Numbered from the stretch's first letter, positions 51,239-60,817 are shown. The stretch: DNA of 64,000 bases from an uncultured Bacteroidales bacterium (GCA_902798425.1 CADBWR010000008.1:124001-188000), one strand, 5' to 3'. Notes: generated by a model from the letters alone, not told the origin. A program made the numbers and translations.

Positions 51239-51940
51239 ATGAAGAACGACAACATCAAGAATCAGTATCGTGTTAACGAGCAGATACGAGTACGTGAAGT
51301 GCGTATTGTAGGCGATGGCGGAAGCACCGTTGTTCCTACACGTCAGGCATTGGATATGGCTCGTGATCAGGGCGTTGACCTTGTGGAGATTTCTCCTAAC
51401 GCCAATCCGCCCGTTTGTCGTCTCATCGACTATTCGAAATTCCTTTACCAGCAGAAGAAGCGCCAGAAGGAGATGAAGGCCAAGCAGGTGAAGGTGGAGG
51501 TCAAGGAAATCCGTTTCGGACCTCAGACTGACGAGCACGACTATCAGTTCAAGCTGAAGCACGCCAAGGAGTTCCTGGAAGAAGGTAATAAGGTACGTGC
51601 GTACGTATTCTTCCGTGGTCGCTCCATTCTGTTTAAAGAACAGGGAGAGGTGCTGCTGTTGCGCTTCGCCAACGACTTGGAGGAATATGGCAAGGTTGAG
51701 GGTATGCCCTCGCTGGAAGGAAAGAAGATGTTCCTCTATCTGGCTCCTAAGAAGGCCGGCGCCCAGAAGAAGAGTCAGCAGGCTCGCGATCGTGAAGCCG
51801 CTGTTGCTGAAGCCAAGGAAGCCGCTCGCCAGAGCCAGCCCGCAGAGGTTGATGCAGAGACACCCGCCAATGGTGGATTGTTGGCCAATGCAAAAATCAG
51901 TGCTGATGCACTGAAGAAGTTGACAGAGAGTGAAGATTAA
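51239..51940 (+). CDS. infC: Translation initiation factor IF-3
   Basis: IF-3 binds the 30S subunit and checks start-codon pairing. The product of about 233 residues has the IF-3 N-domain ([19 protein letters not shown]), the linker helix and the C-domain ([20 protein letters not shown]). A charged Ala/Lys/Glu-rich tail of about 50 residues follows, as often in Bacteroidetes. The start at 51239 is ATG and follows the promoter; the upstream in-frame codons are excluded by it. The order infC-rpmI-rplT is the classic operon. Confidence 0.96.
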   Translation: MKNDNIKNQYRVNEQIRVREVRIVGDGGSTVVPTRQALDMARDQGVDLVEISPNANPPVCRLIDYSKFLYQQKKRQKEMKAKQVKVEVKEIRFGPQTDEHDYQFKLKHAKEFLEEGNKVRAYVFFRGRSILFKEQGEVLLLRFANDLEEYGKVEGMPSLEGKKMFLYLAPKKAGAQKKSQQARDREAAVAEAKEAARQSQPAEVDAETPANGGLLANAKISADALKKLTESED

Positions 51941-52043
51941 TTCTCACTTCTCAATTGTCAATTCTCAATTTGAAAAAAATGGTGGCGCGCCCGGTATATG
52001 CGTAGCTGCCGATTATTAATAACAATTTAAATTTTTAAAAACA

Positions 52044-52241
52044 ATGCCAAAAGTAAAGACAAACTCCGGTGCCAAGAAGAGATTCTCATTCACCGGTACA
52101 GGTAAGATCAAGAGACACCATGCTTACCACAGTCACATTCTGACTAAGAAGACCAAGAAGCAGAAGCGCAACCTCTGCGGTTCTACACTCGTCGACGTAA
52201 CAAACATGAAGCAGGTTCGTGACCTGTTGTGTCTCCGTTAA
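52044..52241 (+). CDS. rpmI: Large ribosomal subunit protein bL35
   Basis: The 65-residue basic protein [20 protein letters not shown] is bL35. It lies 103 bp after infC and 37 bp before rplT. The spacer upstream contains repeats of CTCAATT and then a GC-rich stretch GGTGGCGCGCCCGG that could be part of a leader controlling rpmI-rplT, but no known L20 leader is recognised. Confidence 0.96.
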   Translation: MPKVKTNSGAKKRFSFTGTGKIKRHHAYHSHILTKKTKKQKRNLCGSTLVDVTNMKQVRDLLCLR

Positions 52242-52278
52242 TTCACCTATTGTCAAACATTAAAAGTATTAGAAAACT

Positions 52279-52618
52279 ATGCCAAGATCAGTAAATCACG
52301 TTGCATCACGTGCAAAACGTAAGAGAATTCTGAAACTCACTCGCGGTTACTTTGGTGCCCGCAAGAATGTTTGGACAGTAGCCAAGAACACTTGGGAGAA
52401 GGGTCTTACCTACGCTTATCGCTAAGAACAAGAAGCGCAACTTCCGTGCCCTGTGGATTCAGCGTATCAACGCTGCCGCTCGTCAGGAGGGTATGAGCTA
52501 TTCTGTACTCATGGGTAAGCTGGCTAAGGCTGGTATCGAGATCAACCGTAAGGTGCTCGCCGACCTGGCTCTGAACAACCCCGAGGCTTTCAAGGCTATC
52601 GTAGCTAAAGTGAAGTAA
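52279..52618 (+). pseudogene. rplT: Large ribosomal subunit protein bL20, frameshifted as read
   Basis: The first 48 codons (52279-52425) encode the normal bL20 start [18 protein letters not shown] and run to LTYAYR, followed by TAA. In another frame from 52424, [18 protein letters not shown] continues to the proper end at 52618. In other bL20 proteins about three residues (such as DRK) join YR to NKKRN. Here only TAAG stands between, so about 5 nt are missing. bL20 is normally needed for 50S assembly, so an assembly or sequencing error is the likeliest explanation; a real frameshift would be remarkable. Confidence 0.85.
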
Positions 52619-52642
52619 GAAAGAAAGCGAAAGCAATAAAAA

Positions 52643-52677
52643 AGAGCTGCAATCGAAAGGTTGCGGCTCTTTTTTTT
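52643..52677 (+). terminator. Intrinsic terminator of infC-rpmI-rplT
   Basis: GAGCTGCAA pairs with TTGCGGCTC around an 8-nt loop, followed by T8. It also provides the T-rich -33 region of the next promoter. Confidence 0.9.
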
Positions 52678-52706
52678 GTTATTTTGAAATAAAAGTTGTA
52701 ACTTTG
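52675..52706 (+). promoter_or_regulatory. Promoter of the iorA operon
   Basis: TTTG (52675-52678), within the end of the preceding terminator, and TAACTTTG (52699-52706) are 20 nt apart, 40 nt before iorA. Confidence 0.75.
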
Positions 52707-52745
52707 CGAACAATTTATTAGCAATAACCATTATTTAAAAAGAAT

Positions 52746-54371
52746 ATGAAAAAACTGTTGTTAGGAGACGAGGCCATTGCCCAGGGTGCACTGGATGCGG
52801 GACTGAGTGGTGTCTATGCCTATCCGGGCACTCCTTCTACCGAGATTACAGAGTATATCCAGGGCTCGCCACTCGCTAAGGAGCGTGGTGTGCACAGCCG
52901 CTGGTCGACCAACGAGAAGACTGCCATGGAGGCTGCGCTGGGTATGTCGTTTATGGGCAAGCGTGCACTGGTGTGCATGAAGCATGTGGGACTGAACGTC
53001 TGTGCTGACCCGTTTGTCAATAGTGGTATGACGGGTGTCAACGGTGGTGTCGTGGTACTGGTTGCCGACGACCCGTCGATGCACTCCTCACAAGACGAGC
53101 AGGACTCCAGGTTCTATGGTAAGTTTGCTATGATTCCCACCTTCGAACCCTCTAACCAGCAGGAGGCGTACGATATGATGGCTGCCGCTTTTGAGTATAG
53201 CGAGAAGCAGTGTCTGCCCGTGCTGATGCGCGTCACCACGCGTATGGCGCACAGCCGTGCCGTTGTGGAGTTAACTGACACACCCCGTGAACAGAATGCG
53301 CTGAACTACGATGCCAAGGCTGCCAACTGGGTGCTGCTGCCCGCCAATGCCAAGAAGCGCAATGATGCAGTAACTGCCCAGCAGGCTCAGCTGGAGGACG
53401 ATGCCTGCAACGCTACCTATAATATATATATAGAAGGTCACGATAAGAAGCTCGGTATTCTGGCCAGCGGCATCGGTTTCAACTATGTCAGCGAGTGCTT
53501 CCCACAGGGTAGTCCGTATCCCATTCTGAAGGTGTCGCAGTATCCGTTGCCCAAGAAGTTGGTGCGCCGACTGATGGATGAGTGCGAAGAGGTGCTCATC
53601 GTCGAGGAGGGACAGCCCTTCATCGAGGATATCGTGCGTGGCGTGGCAGACCTGAAGACGGTTCATGGTAAGCTGGACGGCACACTGCCTCGTACTGGCG
53701 AATTAACTCCTGATAGTGTTGGGCAAGCTATCAACGCGGTAGCAAATTCTTCACTCTTCACGCTTCACTCTTCATTTGAGCGAAGCGAAATTGTGGTGCC
53801 ACGTCCCCCCGCACTCTGTCAGGGCTGTGGCCATCGCGACGTATATGCTGCGCTGAACGAGGTGCTGAAAGAGTATGACAACCCACGTGTCTTTGGTGAC
53901 ATCGGCTGTTACACACTGGGCTTCCTGCCTCCCTTCCGTGCCATCCACTCGTGTGTGGACATGGGCGCATCTATCACGATGGCCAAGGGTGCTGCTGACG
54001 CTGGTCAGTGGCCTGCCGTTGCCGTCATTGGCGACTCTACCTTCACGCATAGCGGTATGACGGGTCTGCTGGATGCCATCAACGAGAATGCCAACATCAC
54101 CGTCATCATCTCTGACAACCTGACAACAGGTATGACGGGTGGACAGGACTCGGCAGGTACCAATAAGTTTGAGGCCATCTGTCGTGGCTTGGGACTGAGC
54201 GACGAACACCTGAAGGTCGTGGTGCCCCTGCCCAAGAACATGCCGGAGATTACGCAGATCATCCGTGATGAAATCAACTATAAGGGAACCAGCGTTATCA
54301 TCCCGCGTCGTGAGTGCATGCAGACATTACAACGTCACCTGAAACAAAAGAAGGCGGCTGAGAAAAAATAA
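52746..54371 (+). CDS. iorA: Indolepyruvate:ferredoxin oxidoreductase, alpha subunit
   Basis: IorAB oxidatively decarboxylates aryl pyruvates to aryl-acetyl-CoA with ferredoxin, or works in reverse to make aromatic amino acids. The 541-residue product has the pyrimidine-binding half (GVYAYPGTPSTEITEY) and the TPP domain (LCQGCGHRDVYAAL, GDIGCYTLG, GDSTFTHSGMTG, TTGMTGGQDS). The C-terminal ferredoxin domain of archaeal IorA is absent. At residues about 331-348 a repeat found elsewhere in the window is inserted in frame in the inter-domain linker. IorB and an aminotransferase follow. Confidence 0.93.
   Translation: MKKLLLGDEAIAQGALDAGLSGVYAYPGTPSTEITEYIQGSPLAKERGVHSRWSTNEKTAMEAALGMSFMGKRALVCMKHVGLNVCADPFVNSGMTGVNGGVVVLVADDPSMHSSQDEQDSRFYGKFAMIPTFEPSNQQEAYDMMAAAFEYSEKQCLPVLMRVTTRMAHSRAVVELTDTPREQNALNYDAKAANWVLLPANAKKRNDAVTAQQAQLEDDACNATYNIYIEGHDKKLGILASGIGFNYVSECFPQGSPYPILKVSQYPLPKKLVRRLMDECEEVLIVEEGQPFIEDIVRGVADLKTVHGKLDGTLPRTGELTPDSVGQAINAVANSSLFTLHSSFERSEIVVPRPPALCQGCGHRDVYAALNEVLKEYDNPRVFGDIGCYTLGFLPPFRAIHSCVDMGASITMAKGAADAGQWPAVAVIGDSTFTHSGMTGLLDAINENANITVIISDNLTTGMTGGQDSAGTNKFEAICRGLGLSDEHLKVVVPLPKNMPEITQIIRDEINYKGTSVIIPRRECMQTLQRHLKQKKAAEKK
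53737..53780 (+). repeat. In-frame repeat insertion in iorA
   Basis: A 26-nt sequence (53737-53762) is identical to 61460-61485 in the lemA-TPM spacer. It continues as CTTCACTCTTC units encoding SLFTLHSS. It lies between the two functional halves of IorA. Confidence 0.85.
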
Positions 54372-54401
54372 ATTGTCAAATTGTAAATTGTCATATTGTA
54401 A

Positions 54402-54974
54402 ATGAAAGTTGATATCATACTTTGTGGCGTAGGAGGACAGGGAATCCTCTCTATCGCTACCATCATTGGCGAGGCTGCCATGAATGAGAACCTATACATC
54501 AAACAGGCTGAGGTGCACGGCATGTCACAGCGTGGTGGCGATGTGCAGTCGAACCTGCGCATCTCATCGAATCCCATTGCCAGCGACCTGATTCCCAAGG
54601 GTGGGGCAGATGTGATTATTTCCATGGAACCCATGGAGGCGCTGCGCTATCTACCCTATCTCTCAAAAGAAGGCTGGATAATCACCAGCAGTACGCCCTT
54701 TGTCAATATCCCCAACTATCCTGACATCGAGGTCATCAAGGCTGACCTGCAGAAATTGCCCAATGTCATCATGCTCGACATCGAAGGGAAAGCAAAGGAT
54801 GCTGGTGTGCCCCGCTCAGCCAACGTCATCCTGCTGGGTGCTGCCCAGAAGGCGTTGGGCATTGAGTACGAGAAGTTGGAGGATGCCATCCGCCGTGTGT
54901 TTGGGCGTAAGGGCGACGCTATCGTCGAGGCCAACATCAAGGCATTGGCAATCGGTCGCGAGGCGCAGAAATAA
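54402..54974 (+). CDS. iorB: Indolepyruvate:ferredoxin oxidoreductase, beta subunit
   Basis: The gamma-type domain subunit of IorAB, 190 residues, has the hallmark start GVGGQGILSIATIIGEAAM and the motif VHGMSQRGGDVQSNLRIS, with SANVILLGAAQKALG near the end. It follows iorA by 30 bp; that spacer is made of AAATTGTCA-like repeats. Subunit stoichiometry with IorA is as in known 2-oxoacid oxidoreductases. Confidence 0.95.
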   Translation: MKVDIILCGVGGQGILSIATIIGEAAMNENLYIKQAEVHGMSQRGGDVQSNLRISSNPIASDLIPKGGADVIISMEPMEALRYLPYLSKEGWIITSSTPFVNIPNYPDIEVIKADLQKLPNVIMLDIEGKAKDAGVPRSANVILLGAAQKALGIEYEKLEDAIRRVFGRKGDAIVEANIKALAIGREAQK

Positions 54975-55003
54975 ATGGTAAATCGTAAATGGTCAAATAG
55001 TAA

Positions 55004-56317
55004 ATGATAGAAACACCTATTAAGAAAGAGATTGTCGACCGTCTTATAGCTGAGTTGGGTATTACCGACTTTGCCAAAGCGACTATCCGCGAGGTCAAGC
55101 AGGTGGCTGCGAAGGCTGAGAAGGAGAGTGGCGTGGAGTTTATCAAGATGGAGATGGGTATCCCCGGACTGCCTGCCGCACAGGTCGGTGTCGACGCACA
55201 GGTCAAGGCACTGCAAGCGGGCATTGCCCACTCATACCCCGATATCCAGGGCTATCCAGAACTGAAGAAGGAGGCGTCGCGCTTTGTCAAGGCATTCATC
55301 GGACTGGACGTGGCTGCTGAGGGCTGTGTGCCCGTTACGGGTTCTATGCAGGGCACCTTTGCCTCGTTCCTCACCTGCTCACAGGCACAGAAAGGCAAGG
55401 ATACCATCCTGTTCATCGACCCTGGCTTCCCAGTACAGAAGATGCAGCTGCAGGTGATGGGCGTAAAGTATGAGACCTTCGACGTCTACGACTATCGTGG
55501 CGAGAAACTCGGTGCCAAGCTGGAGTCGTACCTGAAGAACGGCAACATCTGTGCCATCGTCTACTCAAATCCTAACAACCCGGCATGGATTTGTCTGAAC
55601 GAACAGGAGTTGGAGACCATCGGCAAACTGGCGACACAATACGACTGTGTGGTGATGGAAGACCTGGCATACTTCGCCATGGACTTCCGCCAAGACCTCA
55701 GCGTACCGTTCCAGCCACCTTACCAGCCCAGTGTAGGACGCTATACCGACAACTATATGTTGCTGATTAGTGGTTCCAAGGCTTTCTCGTATGCTGGCGA
55801 GCGCATCGGCGTGGTATGTATCAGTAATCAACTGTTCCATCGCCACTTCGAGCTGTTGACACAGCGCTATCAGGGACTGCCCTTCGGACTGGTCTTCTCG
55901 ACGCGCATGCTCTATGCTTTGTCGTCAGGTACCAGTCACTCGGCACAGTATGCCATGGCGGCTATGCTGAAAGCGGCCACTGACGGGGAGTACGACTTTC
56001 GCAAAGAGGTCAGCATCTATGGTGTGCGTGCCCATAAGCTGAAAGAGATATTCCTGCGTCATGGCTTCCACGTGGTCTATGATAAGGACCTCGACCAGCC
56101 TGTTGCTGATGGTTTCTACTTCACCATCGGTTATAAGAACATGACGAGTGGACAACTGGCCAAGGAACTGATGTACTATGGTGTGTCTGCCATCTGTCTG
56201 ATTACCACGGGTTCACACCAGGAGGGACTGCGCGTATGTACCTCGTTTATTGAGGACCACCAATATGCTCAACTGGAAGAACGCATGCAGTTGTTTGAAG
56301 CCAACAATCCCGCATAA
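55004..56317 (+). CDS. PLP-dependent aminotransferase (class I/II), probably aromatic
   Basis: The 437-residue product is a fold-type I aminotransferase: IVYSNPNNPAWICLNEQEL, and the PLP Lys in ISGSKAFSYAGERIGVV. It lies 29 bp after iorB, so it probably interconverts the aryl-pyruvates used by IorAB and aromatic amino acids. Substrate specificity is inferred from context only. A bidirectional terminator follows. Confidence 0.88.
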   Translation: MIETPIKKEIVDRLIAELGITDFAKATIREVKQVAAKAEKESGVEFIKMEMGIPGLPAAQVGVDAQVKALQAGIAHSYPDIQGYPELKKEASRFVKAFIGLDVAAEGCVPVTGSMQGTFASFLTCSQAQKGKDTILFIDPGFPVQKMQLQVMGVKYETFDVYDYRGEKLGAKLESYLKNGNICAIVYSNPNNPAWICLNEQELETIGKLATQYDCVVMEDLAYFAMDFRQDLSVPFQPPYQPSVGRYTDNYMLLISGSKAFSYAGERIGVVCISNQLFHRHFELLTQRYQGLPFGLVFSTRMLYALSSGTSHSAQYAMAAMLKAATDGEYDFRKEVSIYGVRAHKLKEIFLRHGFHVVYDKDLDQPVADGFYFTIGYKNMTSGQLAKELMYYGVSAICLITTGSHQEGLRVCTSFIEDHQYAQLEERMQLFEANNPA

Positions 56318-56337
56318 GACCATCCATCACGAATACA

Positions 56338-56372
56338 CAAAAAAGAGGAGCCAAACGGTTCCTCTTTTTGTG
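56338..56372. terminator. Bidirectional terminator
   Basis: AAAAAGAGGAGCC pairs with GGTTCCTCTTTTT around AAAC, with T or A tracts on both sides. It lies between the aminotransferase and the convergent small secreted protein gene. Confidence 0.9.
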
Positions 56373-56387
56373 TTTGTCTTGTTGTGC

Positions 56388-56807
56388 TTATTCTGAAACG
56401 TCAACAGCCTCGAACTGGAAGTCCTGCGTAGAGACATAGCGTATCTCGTACGTGGAGGTGTGCTTCTTGCTGCTCATATATTTCTTGCGCAGCTTCAGAT
56501 ATTTCTTCTCAGCCTTTTTCTGACTCTTGGCAAAGATGACCATGCAGACCCTGTCGTTCATCTGCATCTTCTCCTTGAAGTACTCCTTCAGCTGGGCAGA
56601 ATAGCTGTCGCGCCCCATCAGAAACTTGGTCTTCTTGTCGTACCATACATTCTTCACATCCTGAATTTCCGTCATATAAACGACGGAATCCTTGAAGGAT
56701 GCAGCAAAGCCAAACATATACATGTGGGGTAGTTTAACTTGCTTGGCTTCAGCACCCATAGCAACGCTGACCAGCAGCGCCATAAGCATATACTTTAAAT
56801 AGTTCAT
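56388..56807 (-). CDS. Small exported protein translationally coupled to the sigma factor gene
   Basis: The 139-residue product has a signal peptide ([16 protein letters not shown]) and a basic, Lys/Tyr-rich mature part with [18 protein letters not shown]. No family is recognised. The start overlaps the stop of the primary sigma gene by 4 bp (ATGA), so it is probably translated from the same mRNA. There is no lipobox, so a soluble periplasmic protein is most likely. Confidence 0.75.
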   Translation of the reverse strand: MNYLKYMLMALLVSVAMGAEAKQVKLPHMYMFGFAASFKDSVVYMTEIQDVKNVWYDKKTKFLMGRDSYSAQLKEYFKEKMQMNDRVCMVIFAKSQKKAEKKYLKLRKKYMSSKKHTSTYEIRYVSTQDFQFEAVDVSE

Positions 56808-57667
56808 TGTCCTAAATATGATTTTAACATTTCATTCTTCGTATTGCTGCGCAGACGACGGATGGCTTTCTCCTTAATCTGGCGCACACGCTCGCGGGTG
56901 AGACCATATTTGTTGCCAATCTCTTCGAGCGTCATCTCTGGCTCGCCAATGCCATAGAATGCTCTGATGACACAGCGTTCGCGCTCGTTCAGCGTCTTCA
57001 GCACGTTGGAGATTTCCGAACGTAGCGACTCAGCAACCAACTGGCGGTCAGCCATGGGGGCATCGTCGTTGACCAGTACATCGAGCAGTGAGTTGTCTTC
57101 ACCATCGACAAAAGGCGCATCGACAGAGACATGGCGCGTATTGGCCAGCATGGCTTCGCCTACTTTGTCCTCGGGGAGGTCTATCTGCTCAGAAATCTCG
57201 TCTACCGACGGACGGCGCTCGTTCTCCTGCTCAAACTTGCTGAGCATGCGGTTAATCTTGTTCACTGACCCTACCTGATTGAGGGGCAGACGAACGATAC
57301 GACTCTGCTCGGCGATGGCTTGCAGAATAGATTGGCGAATCCACCACACAGCATAGGAGATAAACTTAAAACCACGCGTCTCATCAAACTTCTCAGCAGC
57401 CTTGATGAGTCCCAGATTACCTTCATTGATAAGGTCGGGAAGCGACAGACCCTGGTTCTGGTACTGTTTGGCAACAGACACCACAAAGCGCAGGTTAGCC
57501 TTGGTGAGTTTGTCAAGGGCTTTGCGGTCTCCCTTGCGGATGCGCTGAGCCAGTTCCACCTCTTCGTCAGTAGACAGCAACTCCTCACGACCTATTTCCT
57601 GTAAGTATTTTTCCAACGACTCACTTTCGCGATTCGTAATGGATTTGGTGATTTTTAGTTGTCTCAT
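56804..57667 (-). CDS. rpoD: Primary RNA polymerase sigma factor (sigma-70 family, short form)
   Basis: The 287-residue protein matches the Bacteroidetes primary sigma (sigma-ABfr type), which lacks region 1.1. It has region 1.2 ([20 protein letters not shown]), region 2 ([32 protein letters not shown]), region 3, and region 4 ([20 protein letters not shown]). It explains the TAnnTTTG/TTTG promoters seen throughout the window. A TACTTTTG box lies 27 nt upstream. Confidence 0.95.
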   Translation of the reverse strand: MRQLKITKSITNRESESLEKYLQEIGREELLSTDEEVELAQRIRKGDRKALDKLTKANLRFVVSVAKQYQNQGLSLPDLINEGNLGLIKAAEKFDETRGFKFISYAVWWIRQSILQAIAEQSRIVRLPLNQVGSVNKINRMLSKFEQENERRPSVDEISEQIDLPEDKVGEAMLANTRHVSVDAPFVDGEDNSLLDVLVNDDAPMADRQLVAESLRSEISNVLKTLNERERCVIRAFYGIGEPEMTLEEIGNKYGLTRERVRQIKEKAIRRLRSNTKNEMLKSYLGQ

Positions 57668-57693
57668 TTAGTCGTAAATTTTATAGCCAGATG

Positions 57694-57701
57694 CAAAAGT
57701 A
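57694..57701 (-). promoter_or_regulatory. -7 box of the primary sigma gene
   Basis: The minus strand reads TACTTTTG followed by CATC, fitting TAnnTTTG, 27 nt before the start. Confidence 0.7.
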
Positions 57702-57778
57702 AGGTATTTTTCTGGAATAACCAAAAAAATACCTTACTTTTTTTAGCTTTTAGCTTTTAGCTAGCCAACAGCCAACAA

Positions 57779-59245
57779 CTACTCATTCTGCAGATAGACC
57801 ACGAAGCCGCCACGCTTGCCAGTGGGGAAGATACCCTTGATAACGAGCATCTGGTCATTGGCTTCTTTTACTACCTCCTGTAAATCGTCGAAGGAACGCA
57901 TGGGTCTGTCGTTGACAACCTGGATGATGAAGCCCTTGGGAACACCAGCATCCTTCATCTTGCCGCCATTGACCTTCAGCACCTCCAAACCGTAGCTGAT
58001 CTCCAGCTGGTTCTTCTGGCTTTCAGTGATAGGACGTACATCGATGCCTAAGACGTCAACATCGGCATTCTTCACCACCTTGGTGTTACCTTGCTCATTC
58101 TTCAGCGTCAGTGTGGCAGTCTTCTCTTTCTTGTTGCGCAGATACTTCACCACAACCTTGTCGCCAGGACGCTTCTGGGCGATAATACCCTGCAGCTCGC
58201 CAAACTGCTTTACCTTCTTACCGTCGATGGTTGTTATCACGTCGCCCTTCTGAAGACCAGCATCAGCAGCAGCACCATCTTCCACAACCTCAGCGATATA
58301 GATACCCTCCATAGTGCCAAGGTCTACCTCGTTGCCCTTCTCTTTCTCGCTGTCGACATAGGCATTGACGTCGCTACCTTTGATACCAATCATAGCGCGC
58401 TGGTAGGTACCATACTTCTTGAAGTCATCAACAGCCTTCTTGACAATAGTGGTAGGAATGGCAAAACCATAACCGATATTAGAACCTGTCTGTGAGTAGA
58501 GCATGGCATTGATACCAATCAACTCGCCACGGGTGTTCACCAGTGCACCACCAGAGTTACCCTGGTTGATGGCGGCATCCGTCTGAATCATAGAACTGAC
58601 GCCCTGTCCCATGGTGCGGGCCTTGGCACTGACGATACCGGCGGTAACGGTGTTGTTCAGACCTAAGGGGTTGCCTACGGCCAATACCCATTCGCCGACC
58701 TTCACATCGTCGCTGTTGGCAATGACAATGGCTGGCAGGTTCTTGGCATCAATCTTGATGAGTGCCAAGTCAGTAGCCTTATCGGCACCAATGATGCGGG
58801 CTGAATATTCCTTGGAGTTCTCGTTGAGCGTTACTGTCAATTCGTCAGCACCATCTACTACGTGGTTGTTAGTGACAATATAACCATCAGCGGAGATAAT
58901 GACACCAGAACCTGCAGCAGCACGCTTCGGGGTCTGCAACTGACGCTTGCGTGTGCCGTTGTTGCCCTGTCCCTGTCCACGTCCGAAGAAACCGCCAAAG
59001 GGGTCTGAGAAGAAGTCTTCGAAGGGGTCGTTGTACTCTACAGTCTGAACCTTGGAGTTGGTCACCGACTTGATATATACCACTGCGGGCAGCGATTTCT
59101 CAGCAGCATAGGTGAGGTCAACGGGTTGCCCTGGAGCAACAGCAGCTGTAGCTGGAGCAGCCTGTGTCTTGTTGCAAGAGGCTGCAGAGAATGCGATAAC
59201 CATGAGATACATGGCGGGCATCAATGTCTTTACAATCTTTTTCAT
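57779..59245 (-). CDS. htrA: Do/HtrA-family periplasmic serine protease
   Basis: HtrA degrades or refolds damaged envelope proteins. The 488-residue product has a lipoprotein-like signal (LMVIAFSAASC), a Gly/Gln-rich loop, a trypsin-like domain with catalytic His in TNNHVVDG, Asp in TDLALIKID and Ser in NQGNSGGALV, and two PDZ domains (about 300-390 and 400-485). The spacer to the sigma gene has TTTTAGC repeats. The upstream spacer carries a promoter box at 59331-59338, so the mRNA leader is about 80 nt. Confidence 0.94.
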   Translation of the reverse strand: MKKIVKTLMPAMYLMVIAFSAASCNKTQAAPATAAVAPGQPVDLTYAAEKSLPAVVYIKSVTNSKVQTVEYNDPFEDFFSDPFGGFFGRGQGQGNNGTRKRQLQTPKRAAAGSGVIISADGYIVTNNHVVDGADELTVTLNENSKEYSARIIGADKATDLALIKIDAKNLPAIVIANSDDVKVGEWVLAVGNPLGLNNTVTAGIVSAKARTMGQGVSSMIQTDAAINQGNSGGALVNTRGELIGINAMLYSQTGSNIGYGFAIPTTIVKKAVDDFKKYGTYQRAMIGIKGSDVNAYVDSEKEKGNEVDLGTMEGIYIAEVVEDGAAADAGLQKGDVITTIDGKKVKQFGELQGIIAQKRPGDKVVVKYLRNKKEKTATLTLKNEQGNTKVVKNADVDVLGIDVRPITESQKNQLEISYGLEVLKVNGGKMKDAGVPKGFIIQVVNDRPMRSFDDLQEVVKEANDQMLVIKGIFPTGKRGGFVVYLQNE

Positions 59246-59330
59246 CTTACAAATTTCTTTTTGATTATTATTACTGTTTTTTAATTCTCATGAATGGCAA
59301 TTCTTGTTGCCTGTTATTGTTTTGACGATG

Positions 59331-59338
59331 CAAATATA
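59331..59338 (-). promoter_or_regulatory. -7 box of htrA
   Basis: The minus strand reads TATATTTG followed by CATC, about 85 nt before the htrA start. Confidence 0.65.
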
Positions 59339-59498
59339 GGTGCATTTTTCCATATACTGACAATTTGTCGTATCTTTTTGTCGCAATTTAACACTTCTGA
59401 CACTTGGCTTAACGGCTGTTAGAAATTAACGCTTGAAATGTGAAATTACTGACAAAATTAACAAAACATACATCCGATAGTTGCTTATATGGAGATAA

Positions 59499-59531
59499 TA
59501 AAAGAGGGAAGCTCCTTCTGCTTCCCTCTTA
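59499..59531 (-). terminator. Intrinsic terminator of purM
   Basis: AAGAGGGAAGC pairs with GCTTCCCTCTT around a 7-nt loop. On the minus strand a T run follows (TTTTATTAT). It lies 19 bp past the purM stop. Confidence 0.85.
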
Positions 59532-59549
59532 GATGTAGATAATATTGTA

Positions 59550-60737
59550 TTAATACTCGAAAGTACCAAACTCACTCTTGATAGTCAGACTCTTCTTGCC
59601 TTCTTCGATGTGACCTACAATCTGGGCATCGATGTTGAAGGACTTGGAGAGGGCGATGACTTGATCGGCAACCTCAGGACGTACGTAGATTTCCATACGG
59701 TGACCCATGTTGAACACCTGGTACATCTCCTTCCAGTCTGTGCCAGAGCACTCGTGGATGGCGCGGAAGAGTGGGGGAACGGGGAACATGTTGTCCTTGA
59801 CAACCTTGCAGTTGTCGCTCACAAAGTGGAGCACCTTGGTCTGGGCGCCACCCGTGCAGTGTACCATGCCATGTATCTCGGGGCGCAGCTCATCGAGCAG
59901 CTTCTTGATGACGGGGGCGTAGGTGCGGGTAGGTGAGAGCACCAACTGTCCCATGTCGGGCAGCACTGTGTCCTGCGATTCCGTCGCAGGATAAGGGACC
60001 GCGTCCGTCAACTTGTACTTACCGCTGTAAACCAATTCGTTAGGCACGGCATGGTCAAAACTCTCGGGGTACTTCTCTGCCAGGTATTTAGCGAAGACGT
60101 CGTGGCGCGCGGAGGTCAGTCCGTTACTGCCCATACCGCCATTGTAACGCTTCTCATAGGTAGCCTGTCCTGTCGATGACAGACCGACGATGACATCACC
60201 TGGACGAATATTGGCATTGTTGATGACGTCTGAGCGCTTCATACGACAAGTCACTGTACTGTCGACAATAATCGTGCGTACGAGGTCGCCCACATCAGCG
60301 GTCTCACCACCCGTAGGATAGATGCCGATGCCCATCTCGCGGAGTTCGGCCAACAGCTCGTCGGTGCCATTGATGATGGCAGAGATGACTTCGCCGGGGA
60401 CGAGCATCTTGTTGCGACCAATGGTCGAACTGACGAGGATGTTGTCGACAGCACCTACGCAGAGCAGGTCGTCGGTGTTCATGACGATAGCATCCTGGGC
60501 AATGCCCTTCCATACGCTGAGGTCGCCAGTCTCTTTCCAGTACATGTAGGCCAGTGACGACTTCGTGCCAGCACCGTCGGCATGCATGATGTTACAATAC
60601 TCAGGGTCGCCTCCCAAGATGTCGGGGATAATCTTACAGAAAGCCTGTGGGAAAATGCCCTTGTCGATGTTCTTGATAGCTGCGTGTACGTCCTCCTTAG
60701 CGGCAGAAACGCCACGCATCATATATCTGTTGTCCAT
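59550..60737 (-). CDS. purM: Phosphoribosylformylglycinamidine cyclo-ligase (AIR synthase)
   Basis: PurM forms aminoimidazole ribonucleotide in purine synthesis. The product of about 395 residues is of the Bacteroidetes type, with HADGAGTKSSLAYMYW, the central IYPTGGETADVGDLV and the C-terminal MVHCTGGAQTKVL. The in-frame codons up to 60776 precede the ATG at 60737 (MDNRYMMRGVSAAKEDV), where similarity to the family begins. The 80-bp spacer contains CAACAAAC-type repeats and no clear promoter, so it may be read from lemA. Confidence 0.92.
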   Translation of the reverse strand: MDNRYMMRGVSAAKEDVHAAIKNIDKGIFPQAFCKIIPDILGGDPEYCNIMHADGAGTKSSLAYMYWKETGDLSVWKGIAQDAIVMNTDDLLCVGAVDNILVSSTIGRNKMLVPGEVISAIINGTDELLAELREMGIGIYPTGGETADVGDLVRTIIVDSTVTCRMKRSDVINNANIRPGDVIVGLSSTGQATYEKRYNGGMGSNGLTSARHDVFAKYLAEKYPESFDHAVPNELVYSGKYKLTDAVPYPATESQDTVLPDMGQLVLSPTRTYAPVIKKLLDELRPEIHGMVHCTGGAQTKVLHFVSDNCKVVKDNMFPVPPLFRAIHECSGTDWKEMYQVFNMGHRMEIYVRPEVADQVIALSKSFNIDAQIVGHIEEGKKSLTIKSEFGTFEY

Positions 60738-60817
60738 ATTCTTCTTCGTGTTTGTTGCGTTTGTTGCTGTCAGCAATCGCCTTTCTTCGTTGTGTTTGTT
60801 GCTGTGTCACAGCAACA

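Larger units (their letters stand above)
59246..59549. other. Spacer with the htrA promoter and purM terminator
   Basis: The 304-bp gap holds the htrA -7 box (TATATTTG on the minus strand at 59331-59338), an AT-rich segment without ORFs, and the purM terminator at 59499-59531. I see no further gene or RNA. Confidence 0.7.
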
